Source: Paenibacillus curdlanolyticus YK9 (GTDB lineage Bacteria > Bacillota > Bacilli > Paenibacillales > Paenibacillaceae). Taken from it: a stretch of 64,000 nt of DNA. A program made the translations under genes and the position numbers. Numbering within the stretch: position 1 is the stretch's first letter; each line of letters begins with the position of its first letter. The stretch covers positions 1 to 64,000 of the forward strand of contig NZ_AEDD01000006.1 of NCBI RefSeq assembly GCF_000179615.1, written 5' to 3'. This document shows positions 44,105-51,594 of the stretch, one piece after another. Under the pieces are notes generated by a model, which saw nothing but the letters and a program-made list of their open reading frames with translations, did no database searches and was not told where the DNA came from.

Positions 44105-44265
44105 GCTTCAATCCCGAGTCAGGTGACTCTCAGTGCGGAGGCCGCTTCAGTCGCACGTAACTCAGCGTCTCAGCACGAACTACTGCTTCAATCGCGCGTA
44201 ACTCGGCGCCTCAGCACGTCTGCCTCTTCAGCGCGGGTCGCAGCTTTAATCGCGCGTGTTAATGC
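44105..44265. repeat. Degenerate 39-41-bp tandem repeats
   Basis: About four copies starting near 44105, 44144, 44185 and 44226. The two middle copies are most alike (34 aligned bases with five differences): GCTTCA, TCGC-CGTAACTC, then GCG and CTCAGCACG. Copies 1 and 4 are strongly diverged. Non-coding as far as I can see. Confidence 0.6.
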
Positions 44266-44294
44266 AGCCTGACCCAAGCAGCAGCCTGCTGCTC

Positions 44295-44488
44295 ATTGCA
44301 GTTCGTGCAATAAACTCCACTCAAGCACAGAAGTAAGGAGGCGTCATTGCATATCGTGCAACGGGAAAGGCATCTTCTACGTTCTGAACGCATCGTATGA
44401 CCTTTTGGAGCGTATCTGATTGCACAAACTGCATTGGGAGCCTTGGAAGCAAGCCCATCCTTCCCTTTCTCATTGCACCAAGTGCAAC
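44295..44488. repeat. Four spaced TTGCA-N5-TGCAA palindromes
   Basis: Imperfect palindromes TTGCA-N5-TGCAA begin at 44296, 44347, 44420 and 44473 (51-73 bases apart); the third ends TGCAT. Spacer sequences differ. They lie in the 586-base gap between glpD and the hemolysin III gene, which has no supportable coding region. They could be binding sites or a small interspersed repeat. Confidence 0.7.
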
Positions 44489-44525
44489 GATGTGGAGATA
44501 ATAAGAAGAGGAGGAGTCCGCGCCA

Positions 44526-44581
44526 AACCGATCTTCCTCCTGCGACGTATCACAATATACGCCGCAGGAGGAAGATCGGTT
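44526..44581. other. Long perfect hairpin
   Basis: A 19-bp perfect inverted repeat (AACCGATCTTCCTCCTGCG and its complement) with an 18-base loop that itself contains GTAT/ATAC. No T-tract follows on either strand, so a plain terminator is unlikely. It is about 35 bases from a second long palindrome. Confidence 0.7.
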
Positions 44582-44610
44582 GTCTCTGAATTCGTCTACT
44601 CGGCACAGCT

Positions 44611-44653
44611 AAAAAGCTGTCCGAACAGTCATGATCATGACTGTTCGGACAGC
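44611..44653 (-). terminator. Palindromic terminator of hemolysin III operon
   Basis: A perfect 38-base palindrome at 44616-44653 (arms begin GCTGTCCGAACAG) is followed on the minus strand by TTTTT, 14 bases after the hemolysin III gene stop. It should terminate the leftward transcript. Confidence 0.85.
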
Positions 44654-44666
44654 CCTTTGGGACATT

Positions 44667-45305
44667 CTACAGAATGTACAGCAGAATCGCGAAGAAATGG
44701 ACGATCGAGCCGCCCAGCACGAACAGATGCCAGACGGCATGATGGTACGGGAAGCTCCGCCACATATAAAAGACGGTGCCGACCGTGTACAGAATACCTC
44801 CCGTTATGAGCAGCTTCAGGCCGCCCGGAGCGAGGCCTTCAACGAGAGGTCCCCATGCGAAGACGATAATCCAGCCCATCGCAATATAGAGCAGCGTCGA
44901 AGTGAATAAGAATCGGGAGGCGAAGAATGATTTGAACACGACGCCTGCAACAGCAACGCCCCATACAATGCCGAACAGCGCCCAGCCGAGCGTGCCTTGT
45001 ACAATGTGGAACAAAATCGGCGTATAGGTGCCCGCGATAAAGACATAAATAAAAGAGTGGTCGAGCACCTCGAACACGTTTTTCGCTTTTCCTTCGGGAA
45101 AGCTGTGCACAAGCGTCGATGCCGCGTACAAGAGCAGCATCGACGAGCCGTAAATGGTGAAGCTTACGACGTGAACGGTCGTTCCCTTCAAGGAAGCGAA
45201 TACGATCAGAAGAACGAGCGCAGCGACGCTTAAGGCGGCGCCGAAGCCGTGCGTTACGGCGTTGGCGATCTCTTCACGGCGGGTATACGTATGGGTATTT
45301 GCCAT
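44667..45305 (-). CDS. Hemolysin III (TrhA/PAQR) family membrane protein
   Basis: A 212-aa protein with seven hydrophobic helices. Family residues are present: EIANAVTHGFG near 12, TLVHSF near 63, LDHSFIYVFIAGTYTPI near 83 and HHAVWHLFVLGGSIVHFF near 190, the His/Asp set that binds a metal in PAQR-like proteins. Bacterial members such as TrhA influence membrane lipid balance; the name hemolysin is historical. It follows the 134-aa hypothetical and pirin genes on the same strand, with small gaps, and ends at a palindromic terminator. Confidence 0.9.
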   Translation of the reverse strand: MANTHTYTRREEIANAVTHGFGAALSVAALVLLIVFASLKGTTVHVVSFTIYGSSMLLLYAASTLVHSFPEGKAKNVFEVLDHSFIYVFIAGTYTPILFHIVQGTLGWALFGIVWGVAVAGVVFKSFFASRFLFTSTLLYIAMGWIIVFAWGPLVEGLAPGGLKLLITGGILYTVGTVFYMWRSFPYHHAVWHLFVLGGSIVHFFAILLYIL

Positions 45306-45309
45306 GGGC

Positions 45310-45714
45310 CTACACCTTCTCGTTCGAATATGCCATGTAAGACCCGACCGTTAACGATAGTACGCGCGCCTCTTGCTCATAATGAACCGCTGGCTGATGC
45401 TCATCGTACATCCAAAACTTTTGCACATCGCCCTCACGCTCGGACAAAGCCTCAAAATAAAATAAATTCAAATGCGCAGCATTGGCTTCGATATAGGCAG
45501 CAAGCTCAGATTCAACGCCTGTGACGGCAATCGTCCAGCGCCCTCCTGCTTCCCGTACATCGAAGGGCAGTCCGGCGACCGACGTGTCTATCAGCAGTCG
45601 GCCGATGGCCAGCTTGATCAGCGCTTTGGAGCCTGCTGGCGGCGGAGACAAGCGCCCGGGGCGATGCTCCGCTGTTGGCGACGTGTGCTGCGATGGCTGC
45701 TGCGGCTGCGTCAT
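45310..45714 (-). CDS. Hypothetical protein, 134 aa
   Basis: I do not recognise a family. The first 30 residues are Pro/Gln-rich and likely disordered (MTQPQQPSQHTSPTAEHR). The remainder has alternating strands and helices (ALIKLAIGRLLIDTSVAGLP; RWTIAVTGVESELAAYIEAN), with no transmembrane segment. The start is well supported by AGGAGG nine bases upstream and overlaps the pirin stop by four bases. Its operon partners are a pirin and a hemolysin III protein. Confidence 0.65.
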   Translation of the reverse strand: MTQPQQPSQHTSPTAEHRPGRLSPPPAGSKALIKLAIGRLLIDTSVAGLPFDVREAGGRWTIAVTGVESELAAYIEANAAHLNLFYFEALSEREGDVQKFWMYDEHQPAVHYEQEARVLSLTVGSYMAYSNEKV

Positions 45715-46436
45715 GCGCGATCGCCTCCTTTTGCCTCAGGCGTCATATCGATCAAGAGTGCAAACACTGGCTCTCCCGCTTCCAGTCGAACCGCTGTCTC
45801 CGACGTAAAACGAACCGTATCGCCCTGCTGCAGCTCATGCTCACCGTTCAGCTTAGCTGTCCCGTCCATTAGATATAGATATTGCAATCTGCCTGCTTCC
45901 GCCTCGAAGACGGATGCTGTTCCCGCATGCAGCTTGGTCAAGTAAAGGGTGACGTCCTGATGGATGGCCGCCTCATGAGCACCTCCCGCTGGCGTTACAA
46001 CCGGCAGCCAGCCGCCATACATCGCCTCTGGATCATAATGCGAAGTCTCATAGGATGGCGCCAAACGGCTGTCAGCAGGAACGAACCAAATTTGCATCAG
46101 CTCGACCGGCTCTTCGCTCGGATTGACCTCGGAATGGATAATGCCCGTTCCTGCGCTCATCCGCTGAATGCCGCCGAACGTCGTTACCGCCTTGTGGCCG
46201 GAGCTGTCCTCATGCTGAAGCTCGCCGCGCAGCACGACCGAGACGATCTCCATCTCCCGATGCGGATGGGCGCCGAAGCCCCTTTTTCCTGCAATAATAT
46301 CATGGTTAAATACGCACAGAGGGCCGAAAAATCGGTTCTCTTCCTCATAATAACTGCCAAATGAGAAATGATGCCGACTCTCCAGCCACCCTGCGTCTTG
46401 ACTATAAATCGATGCTGCTCTTCGAATATCGATCAT
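45711..46436 (-). CDS. Pirin family protein
   Basis: A 241-aa bicupin of the pirin/YhhW family. The metal-binding His motif in the N-terminal cupin is HPHREMEIVSVVLRGELQHED (near 55-75), then FGGIQRMSAGTGIIHSEVNPS near 85-105 with Glu and His ligands. Related E. coli YhhW has quercetinase activity in vitro; physiological roles vary. ATG 46436 follows GGAGGG; the frame is open to 46469 without a ribosome site. Upstream gene on the strand is an alpha/beta hydrolase about 45 bases away. Confidence 0.9.
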   Translation of the reverse strand: MIDIRRAASIYSQDAGWLESRHHFSFGSYYEEENRFFGPLCVFNHDIIAGKRGFGAHPHREMEIVSVVLRGELQHEDSSGHKAVTTFGGIQRMSAGTGIIHSEVNPSEEPVELMQIWFVPADSRLAPSYETSHYDPEAMYGGWLPVVTPAGGAHEAAIHQDVTLYLTKLHAGTASVFEAEAGRLQYLYLMDGTAKLNGEHELQQGDTVRFTSETAVRLEAGEPVFALLIDMTPEAKGGDRA

Positions 46437-46481
46437 TGCGCATCCCTCCGATACGTTCCATTTACCCACAAGTGTATCGGA

Positions 46482-47186
46482 TCAAATCCATCCTTTCAAC
46501 CATTGCCGGACACGTTCCATCGTTTTGTCCAGATTGCATACGGCTTGTCCGTCGATAAACGGATTTTGGTGCTTAAAATAGTCCGCATGCCCGCCGACAA
46601 CCTCAATCCCCTCCACATAGCCGGGCGCATACTTCCATGCATTCCAATGCGGAATCCGCATCTTCCCGCCCGACCAGCCGCCCCATGTTCCAATTCGGCT
46701 AATGGGGTCGGTCAGCTTTCCTGCTGCATCCACGGAATGAAAGTAACTAATGCGCTGTTTCAGCTCCGGCATTACGCGAATGCGAGGCGAACCGATCTGG
46801 ACTAAACGAAAATCGGGCAAAGCCCCTTCGCGATGCAGTTGTACCGCCGCCTGATAAGCCGCGATTCCGCCGCCGCTATGCCCGATCATGAGCACAGGAC
46901 CTTTGCCTTTATACGTACGCTGAATCCCTTCCACGGCTTTGCGGCCGCCGACCCGGCTCAGGTGAATGCGGTTCGACAGATCGCTGCCAACCTCCAGCAC
47001 CTGCGCGAATCGGCTGCGGCTATTGTCGCCATACGGGTACAGCACATGAATTTCCGGCTTGTCCAGCTCCGCTACGCTAAGCATCTCCTCCAGCTTGCGG
47101 CAGCATTCGCCGAACATCTGGTTTGCCGTCGCTACGCCTGCCATCAGATATACCGTCAATGGATGACGATCTGCTGCTATTGCCAT
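46482..47186 (-). CDS. Alpha/beta hydrolase-like (lipase-type) protein
   Basis: A 234-aa soluble protein with a hydrolase elbow, VLMIGHSGGGIAAYQAA near residue 100, an N-terminal strand (YLMAGVATANQMF), a possible catalytic Asp in YFHSVDAAGKL and a His in VVGGHADYFKH near 205. It resembles small lipase-like or PGAP1-type hydrolases, but I cannot name a subfamily. ATG 47186 is preferred because GGAGG lies eight bases before it, inside the first codons of the longer frame from 47201. Confidence 0.7.
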   Translation of the reverse strand: MAIAADRHPLTVYLMAGVATANQMFGECCRKLEEMLSVAELDKPEIHVLYPYGDNSRSRFAQVLEVGSDLSNRIHLSRVGGRKAVEGIQRTYKGKGPVLMIGHSGGGIAAYQAAVQLHREGALPDFRLVQIGSPRIRVMPELKQRISYFHSVDAAGKLTDPISRIGTWGGWSGGKMRIPHWNAWKYAPGYVEGIEVVGGHADYFKHQNPFIDGQAVCNLDKTMERVRQWLKGWI

Positions 47187-47317
47187 ATTCCATTCCTCCA
47201 TGCTGAAATCAGCTCGTCGCCGAAATGATTGCTTATCTTCATTATGTGAAGAACGCGACCGCTTTCATGCGGGCATCGACGAAATTAATCCGCTGATGAG
47301 ATGCCGGTGCTGGCGGC

Positions 47318-47367
47318 AAAGGCCCAAACCGTCACGCTTTCGCCGCGGAACGTTTCGGGCCTTTATT
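47318..47367. terminator. Hairpin terminator
   Basis: AAAGGCCC and AAAC pair with GTTT and GGGCCTTT around a 22-base loop that can pair partly, just after the TRM11-like gene stop (minus strand) and before the hydrolase gene. Confidence 0.75.
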
Positions 47368-47371
47368 CATG

Positions 47372-48358
47372 CTAACCCTTCGGTTTATCTGCTACGGTCA
47401 GATAGACGTACCGGACGAATGCGCTTTTTCGAACCTCGCAGCTGCCCATAATCCTCCAGCCTATCTGCTCCAGCTTGCTATCTAGCGGGGACGTCCCGAT
47501 GATAACGGCCCGCGGCGCGAGCTGCTTCAGGCGAGTGAGCATCGCCCTCTCCTCTTCTTCAGGCAGCTTGGAGCATAAATTGTAAGGCAAATCCAATACG
47601 GCTGCATCGTACCGTCCTTCGAGCGTGAGCATATCCGCCTTGGAGGCAAGCTCCGCTGAGTAGCCAAAATGCGCAAGGTTGGCTCGCGCGCCGCGTGACG
47701 CGAGCGGGTTGCGATCAAAGCCGCGCATAGCGATGCCCATCGACAACGCTTCAATCACGACGGTCCCGATACCGCAGCAAGGATCAACAGCCGTTACGCC
47801 GTCTGGCTCGGGCACCGCAATGTTAGCAACAGCCCGCGCCACTCGCGTGCTTAACGCTGTTGAATAGGGCTGCGGCTTTCGATTGTGCTTCAGCCACACG
47901 GCTTCGCCCTCAACCGCCTGACCCAATATCCAACGGCCGTTCGCGTATGCCACCCCGATGAGCTGGTCAGGCGCTTTCAAATTGGCGGTTCCCCGTATGG
48001 ACGCTCCGATTCGTCTCGCTATCGCTTGCCGCTCCTCGAAGGCCGGCTGCGGGGCATCCGGCTGCCCGGCGTCCGCGTAGATGATTTTGAACGTACGCCC
48101 CTGGAGGACATAATCGGCTGCCTGTTCGATCAACCCTTCCAGCTTGGCGCTCTCCGCTTCAATCGCTATTCGCAGCTTGATGAAAGGGCTCCGCGACGGC
48201 TCCACGCTCATCCGACTCTCGACGACTCGACCATGCGGGGCCGCGCCCAACAGCGTGCGCAGCTCCAGTCCGCATAGCGCCTCCTCATCCTCATGGCATG
48301 CGAACGTATACACATAACCTAACTGTTGTTGACTTTCAAATTGCTGTTTGTTCGCCAC
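47372..48358 (-). CDS. TRM11-like RNA/DNA methyltransferase
   Basis: A 328-aa protein with an N-terminal THUMP-like or ferredoxin-type region (about 1-130) and a C-terminal Rossmann methyltransferase. SAM motif AVDPCCGIGTVVIEAL is near 200, acidic GFDRNP near 222 and the catalytic DLPYNL near 265 (the N/D-P-P-Y motif IV with Leu in place of the first Pro). This matches UPF0020/TRM11 enzymes that make N2-methylguanosine in RNA. The start is GTG 48358, and its AAGGA site overlaps the end of the upstream MEKHLA gene, so the two are linked. Confidence 0.82.
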   Translation of the reverse strand: MANKQQFESQQQLGYVYTFACHEDEEALCGLELRTLLGAAPHGRVVESRMSVEPSRSPFIKLRIAIEAESAKLEGLIEQAADYVLQGRTFKIIYADAGQPDAPQPAFEERQAIARRIGASIRGTANLKAPDQLIGVAYANGRWILGQAVEGEAVWLKHNRKPQPYSTALSTRVARAVANIAVPEPDGVTAVDPCCGIGTVVIEALSMGIAMRGFDRNPLASRGARANLAHFGYSAELASKADMLTLEGRYDAAVLDLPYNLCSKLPEEEERAMLTRLKQLAPRAVIIGTSPLDSKLEQIGWRIMGSCEVRKSAFVRYVYLTVADKPKG

Positions 48359-48363
48359 GGCCG

Positions 48364-48875
48364 CTAGGATCCTTTCTCTACGACATCGTCGTATGCAGCG
48401 AAAGCCGCGGCTTGTCCTCTATAGATACCTTCCGCATCGATCAAATTCCAGACCGTGGTGTTGCGAATATAAAACCGTCTTCCGGTCGCGGAAACCCTTA
48501 TGCCTGTATATTGATCAACGTAGCCCTGCTGTGCTACCAGTTGCAGAAAACGATCGCGATCCTCGCGAATCATCGGCTCTGCCGTCAGCCGGGACGGCGT
48601 CGAGGTGAACGCAGCCCAGTCCCGTTCCATAATGCCAATGCAGCTGCATTCCCATAATTCAGGATGGGGTCCTCTTCCGTGCCATGCGACAATACGACGA
48701 TCGGCGCGTTGAACAATGCTTCCTCGTATCCCGCAGCCTCTGATTGTGCATCGGCAAGCGTCGTGTCGATCAAATCCTGCCCCAGCAGCCGACGATAGCT
48801 TTCAATAATAAGCCGGGCATGCGCCTCCGTTGCGCCAATCCCTGTTCGACCGCCCGTTTTCCCATATTCGCTCAT
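48364..48875 (-). pseudogene. MEKHLA-domain gene with single-base frameshift
   Basis: Two overlapping frames together spell one MEKHLA (PF08670) domain. The first (from ATG 48875, after GGAGGGAG) gives IIESYRRLLGQDLI, APIVVLSHGTEEDPILNYGN and AALALW, then runs into nonsense. The second frame continues with ERDWAAFTSTPSRLTAEP, YVDQYTGIRVSATGRRFYI and TVWNLIDAEGIYRGQAAAF to the stop at 48364. Restoring one G after TGG at about 48627 rejoins ALALW to ERDW exactly. The gene is thus broken by a one-base deletion in a short G-run, either a true mutation or a sequence error. MEKHLA is PAS-like; bacterial function is unknown. The intact length would be about 170 residues. Confidence 0.85.
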
Positions 48876-48906
48876 GCTAGCTGCTCCCTCCGTATGATCC
48901 ATGCTG

Positions 48907-49161
48907 CTACTCGCGAAGCGCATCCCGCAGCCGCGAAGCCATCGTGGACATCGCCTCCGGCGTTCGACCCGCAGCGCCGCTGCGCCCGCGGAGCCTTGCC
49001 AGTTCTCGCCGAGCTTGCGCCAGCTCTTCCTTGCATTTGGCCAGCTCCTGCTGCAGCGCGTCGCGTTCTTGCTCCAGCCTCGTTTGTCCAGCAGCCAATC
49101 GTTCAGCTTCCTGACGCCAATCGATTTGCTTCTGGTCTAGCTCATGTTTTTGTTGCTCCAT
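48907..49161 (-). CDS. Small coiled-coil protein
   Basis: An 84-aa, highly charged protein forming a nearly continuous coiled coil (EQQKHELDQKQIDWRQEAER, then LEQERDALQQELAKCKEEL and AQARRELARLRG) with a short basic tail. Family not recognised; possible scaffold or gas-vesicle/division-like accessory, but nothing supports a role. ATG 49161 follows TTGGGG at eight bases. The frame extends to 49383, but that region lacks a ribosome site and reads like non-coding sequence. Confidence 0.5.
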   Translation of the reverse strand: MEQQKHELDQKQIDWRQEAERLAAGQTRLEQERDALQQELAKCKEELAQARRELARLRGRSGAAGRTPEAMSTMASRLRDALRE

Positions 49162-49440
49162 CTCAAACACCCCAATCCTTTCAAGCCTATCTATTATTCT
49201 GTATTGTAACATACCTATTGCTGCGAATCGTCCCTGTCGTAATCCGTTAAGCTTTCCTATTTTACAGGAATGACACACAAGGAAGAACGCTTCGTCGCAT
49301 AGTATGCAATATGAAGACATGCAATTTTTTTGCAACCGACTGACGCGCCGACCGTATAAAATAGAATGCTCGAAATCATACACTCACACCAGCTCGCCAT
49401 TCGCTTAGCATAGACAGAGCGCAGAAGAGGGGCCTCGCAA

Positions 49441-50052
49441 ATGATACAACACTTTTTGGATTTTCTGATGGAATTCGGCGCACTCGGTTTGTTTATTCAC
49501 GCATTCATCGATGCAGTCATTTTCCCAATCCCGGCATTATTCCTGCAAATCCCGTTAAGTCTCGTGAATCCCTCCAACGCTTTATGGCTTGCCACGGTTG
49601 GCTTTATCGGATGCCTGCTCGGAACGCCGGTCGGTTACTGGATCGGCCGCTCGCTTGGGAACGCTGTATTGTACAAAATATTAAAAAAAAGCTGGGTCGA
49701 ATCCGCGACCAAGCTGTTCGAACGAAACGGCGAAACCGCCATACTGCTTGGCTCCTTCACCCCGATCCCATTCAAAGTATTTACAATATTGTCCGGCACG
49801 CTGAAGTTTCCATTGTGGCGCCTCATTGCTTACGCGGCCATCGGCAGAGCGGTCAAGTTCTATGTCGTAGGCCTGCTCTTCTACCTGTACGGCCGATCGG
49901 CTGAAGGCATGATGAAGAACGTTTCGCTTTATATTTTCGCCATCGCCGTACCGCTTGTGCTCGTGTTTCTGTGGGTTCGCAGAAGAATCCGTAGGAAGCG
50001 CCAGTTGAAGCAAGAAGAACAGGAACAAGGACAAAAAACGGAGACGCTCTAG
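49441..50052 (+). CDS. VTT (DedA-like, YqaA-type) membrane protein
   Basis: A 203-aa protein with about five hydrophobic segments of the SNARE-associated/VTT (PF09335) family. The signature GTPVGYWIGRSLG lies near 60, and GSFTPIPFKVFTILSG near 103 followed by RLIAYAAIGRAVKF is the re-entrant loop with conserved Pro and Arg. DedA-superfamily members act in phospholipid or undecaprenyl-phosphate flipping across the membrane. The basic, Glu/Gln-rich C-terminus is cytoplasmic. It overlaps an intrinsic terminator at its 3' end. Confidence 0.87.
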   Translation: MIQHFLDFLMEFGALGLFIHAFIDAVIFPIPALFLQIPLSLVNPSNALWLATVGFIGCLLGTPVGYWIGRSLGNAVLYKILKKSWVESATKLFERNGETAILLGSFTPIPFKVFTILSGTLKFPLWRLIAYAAIGRAVKFYVVGLLFYLYGRSAEGMMKNVSLYIFAIAVPLVLVFLWVRRRIRRKRQLKQEEQEQGQKTETL

Positions 50053-50067
50053 GGCGTCTCCGTTTTT
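50033..50067. terminator. Bidirectional terminator
   Basis: AAAACGGAGACGC pairs with GCGTCTCCGTTTTT around a 6-7-base loop. It serves the VTT gene and probably the convergent lipoprotein gene at 50074. Confidence 0.9.
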
Positions 50068-50073
50068 GTGTGA

Positions 50074-50865
50074 CTATTGAAAGTCCCTCTTCTTCCATTG
50101 TGAAAGGTCTGTATAGGGGAGGGCGAGCTCCACATGGTCACCGGCTGCATGCGCCACAGGCAGGCTAAGGCCGAGCTTTTCTTTCATGAAGAAGCTGTAG
50201 ATATCCGACTGCTGCTCGGTGCCTATCGATTCTAGCGAATCCGCTCGCTTCAACTGCTCTATCCATTCCTCATTCGTATACTGCGCTAACTGCTCTACCA
50301 CCTCTGCCTTCGTCAACAGGGCTGGGCTAAGCACTTCGAATGCGCCGCTTTTCAAATGTTGAACGAATGCCTCGTTGATCTCATAAGCCTCTTTCAAACG
50401 CACGAGCGCGGCGTCATCCAGATCGACGTTAGTCGTATAAAACAAATTGCTCGGATGCGCCGCCCCTTCCACATTGCCATAGCCCGTATATTCGATGCTC
50501 AACAGCTGCGGACTTTGCCAGGCGATCGTATAAGACACGTCGATCGTCGGCTTATCCTGCACCACGTCATAAGCTTGAAGGATGGCTAGCGCTTGGTCTT
50601 GCAACAGCTTATTTATTGCTTGCTGCCTGGCGTCACTCTCCATGCCTGCTAGCTGCGGATACTTGATTGTAATCGTGCCATCCGCGTATGTCTTCGACGT
50701 TAGCTGAGGCATAGCTGGTTCTTTTGATTGTGTTGTTGCCTGATCCGCGGCTTGCTTCTGCTCTCCCCGGGCAGTTGGCTCGCTGCTCGATGTACAGGCC
50801 GCGAGCAGCGTGGCGATGACTAGCAGCAGGCTTACGCTCAAACCTAATCTTCCGTTCGTGCTCAT
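50074..50865 (-). CDS. Lipoprotein with DUF4163/DUF3298-like domain
   Basis: A 263-aa predicted lipoprotein: signal segment LSVSLLLVIATLLAAC with lipobox Cys near 24, a Ser/Thr/Gln-rich linker, then an alpha/beta domain with IKYPQLAGM, INKLLQDQA, SYTIAWQSPQLLSIEYTGYG and AHPSNLFYTTNVDL. This strand-helix order is typical of DUF4163 followed by DUF3298 (as in RsiV). Without an anti-sigma segment it is probably a stand-alone envelope protein, function unknown. The gene is followed upstream by the 51-bp repeat array. Confidence 0.75.
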   Translation of the reverse strand: MSTNGRLGLSVSLLLVIATLLAACTSSSEPTARGEQKQAADQATTQSKEPAMPQLTSKTYADGTITIKYPQLAGMESDARQQAINKLLQDQALAILQAYDVVQDKPTIDVSYTIAWQSPQLLSIEYTGYGNVEGAAHPSNLFYTTNVDLDDAALVRLKEAYEINEAFVQHLKSGAFEVLSPALLTKAEVVEQLAQYTNEEWIEQLKRADSLESIGTEQQSDIYSFFMKEKLGLSLPVAHAAGDHVELALPYTDLSQWKKRDFQ

Positions 50866-50927
50866 GATGATTCCCTCTCTTTCATGCTATATCCTTCTCT
50901 ATTTTACCATTGTTTATGAAAGGGGGA

Positions 50928-51518
50928 GATCGGGCAAATTTTATTCCCTATTCGCTCGGGTTGCTCGCCTGCGGGCGGATAGGGAAGACTTCTTTTCCCT
51001 ATTCGCCCGGGTTGCTCGCCTGCGGGCGGATAGGGAAGATTTCTATTCCCTATTCGCCCGGGTTGCTCGCCTGCGGGCGGATAGGGAAGATTTCTATTCC
51101 CTATTCGCTCGGGTTGCTCGCCTGCGGGCGGATAGGGAAGATTTCTATTCCCTATTCGCCCGGGTTGCTCGCCTGCGGGCGGATAGGGAAGATTTCTATT
51201 CCCTATTCGCCCGGGTTGCTCGCCTGCGGGCGGATAGGGAAGGTTTCTATTCCCTATTCGCTTGGGTTGTTCGCCTGCGGGCGGATAGGGAAGATTTCTA
51301 TTCCCTATCCGCTTGGGTTGCTCGCCTGCGGGCGGATAGGGAAGATTTCTATTCCCTATCCGCTTGGGTTGCTCGCCTATGGGCGGATAGGGAAGACTTC
51401 TATTCCCTATTCGCTTGGGTTGCTCGCCTGCGGGCGGATAGGGAAGATTTCTATTCCCTATTCGCTCGGGTTGCTCGCCTGCGGGCGGATAGGGAAGATT
51501 TCTATTCCCTATTCGCTC
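50928..51518. repeat. 51-bp tandem repeat array with hairpin units
   Basis: About 11.6 tandem copies of a 51-base unit, eleven of which contain GATAGGGAAG. Copies are nearly identical, differing mainly at C/T positions (CGCCCGGG versus CGCTCGGG or CGCTTGGG); the leftmost copy is degenerate. Each unit contains an inverted repeat, CCCTATTCGCCC with GGGCGGATAGGG around a 13-base GC-rich centre, so single strands could form a row of hairpins. Because 51 is divisible by three, long open frames exist on both strands (17-residue repeats such as YSLFARVARLRADREDF), but no ribosome site or normal N-terminus supports translation. Confidence 0.92.
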
Positions 51519-51547
51519 GTCGGCGAGCAGCCCGCGCAATGTAAAAT

Positions 51548-51587
51548 GGGACCCCAACAGCCTCAGCGGCCATTGGGATCCCCTATC
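51548..51587 (-). terminator. Terminator after the surface glucanase gene
   Basis: On the minus strand GGGATCCCAA pairs with TTGGGGTCCC (GT and mismatch tolerant) and is followed by ATTTT, eight bases after the stop codon. Confidence 0.8.
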
Positions 51588-51594
51588 CTACTCC

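Noticed and set aside
44526-44653. Inverted repeats of an insertion sequence
   Set aside because: The two hairpins have unrelated sequences and enclose no transposase or target duplication.
48585-48923. Two separate small genes in place of one MEKHLA gene
   Set aside because: The two frames are the adjoining halves of a single known domain and overlap at the break; the upstream start at 48923 lacks a ribosome site.
49162-49383. Cys-rich N-terminal extension of the coiled-coil protein
   Set aside because: No ribosome site supports it and the composition is unlike the coding part; it lies in the promoter region of the divergent VTT gene.
50928-51518. CRISPR array
   Set aside because: Units are contiguous with no variable spacers, the period is 51 bases, and no cas genes are nearby.
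50810-51557. Repeat-encoded proteins of 217-244 residues on both strands
   Set aside because: Open in three frames only because the repeat unit is 51 bases. No ribosome site, no non-repeat domain; one frame overlaps the lipoprotein gene antisense.
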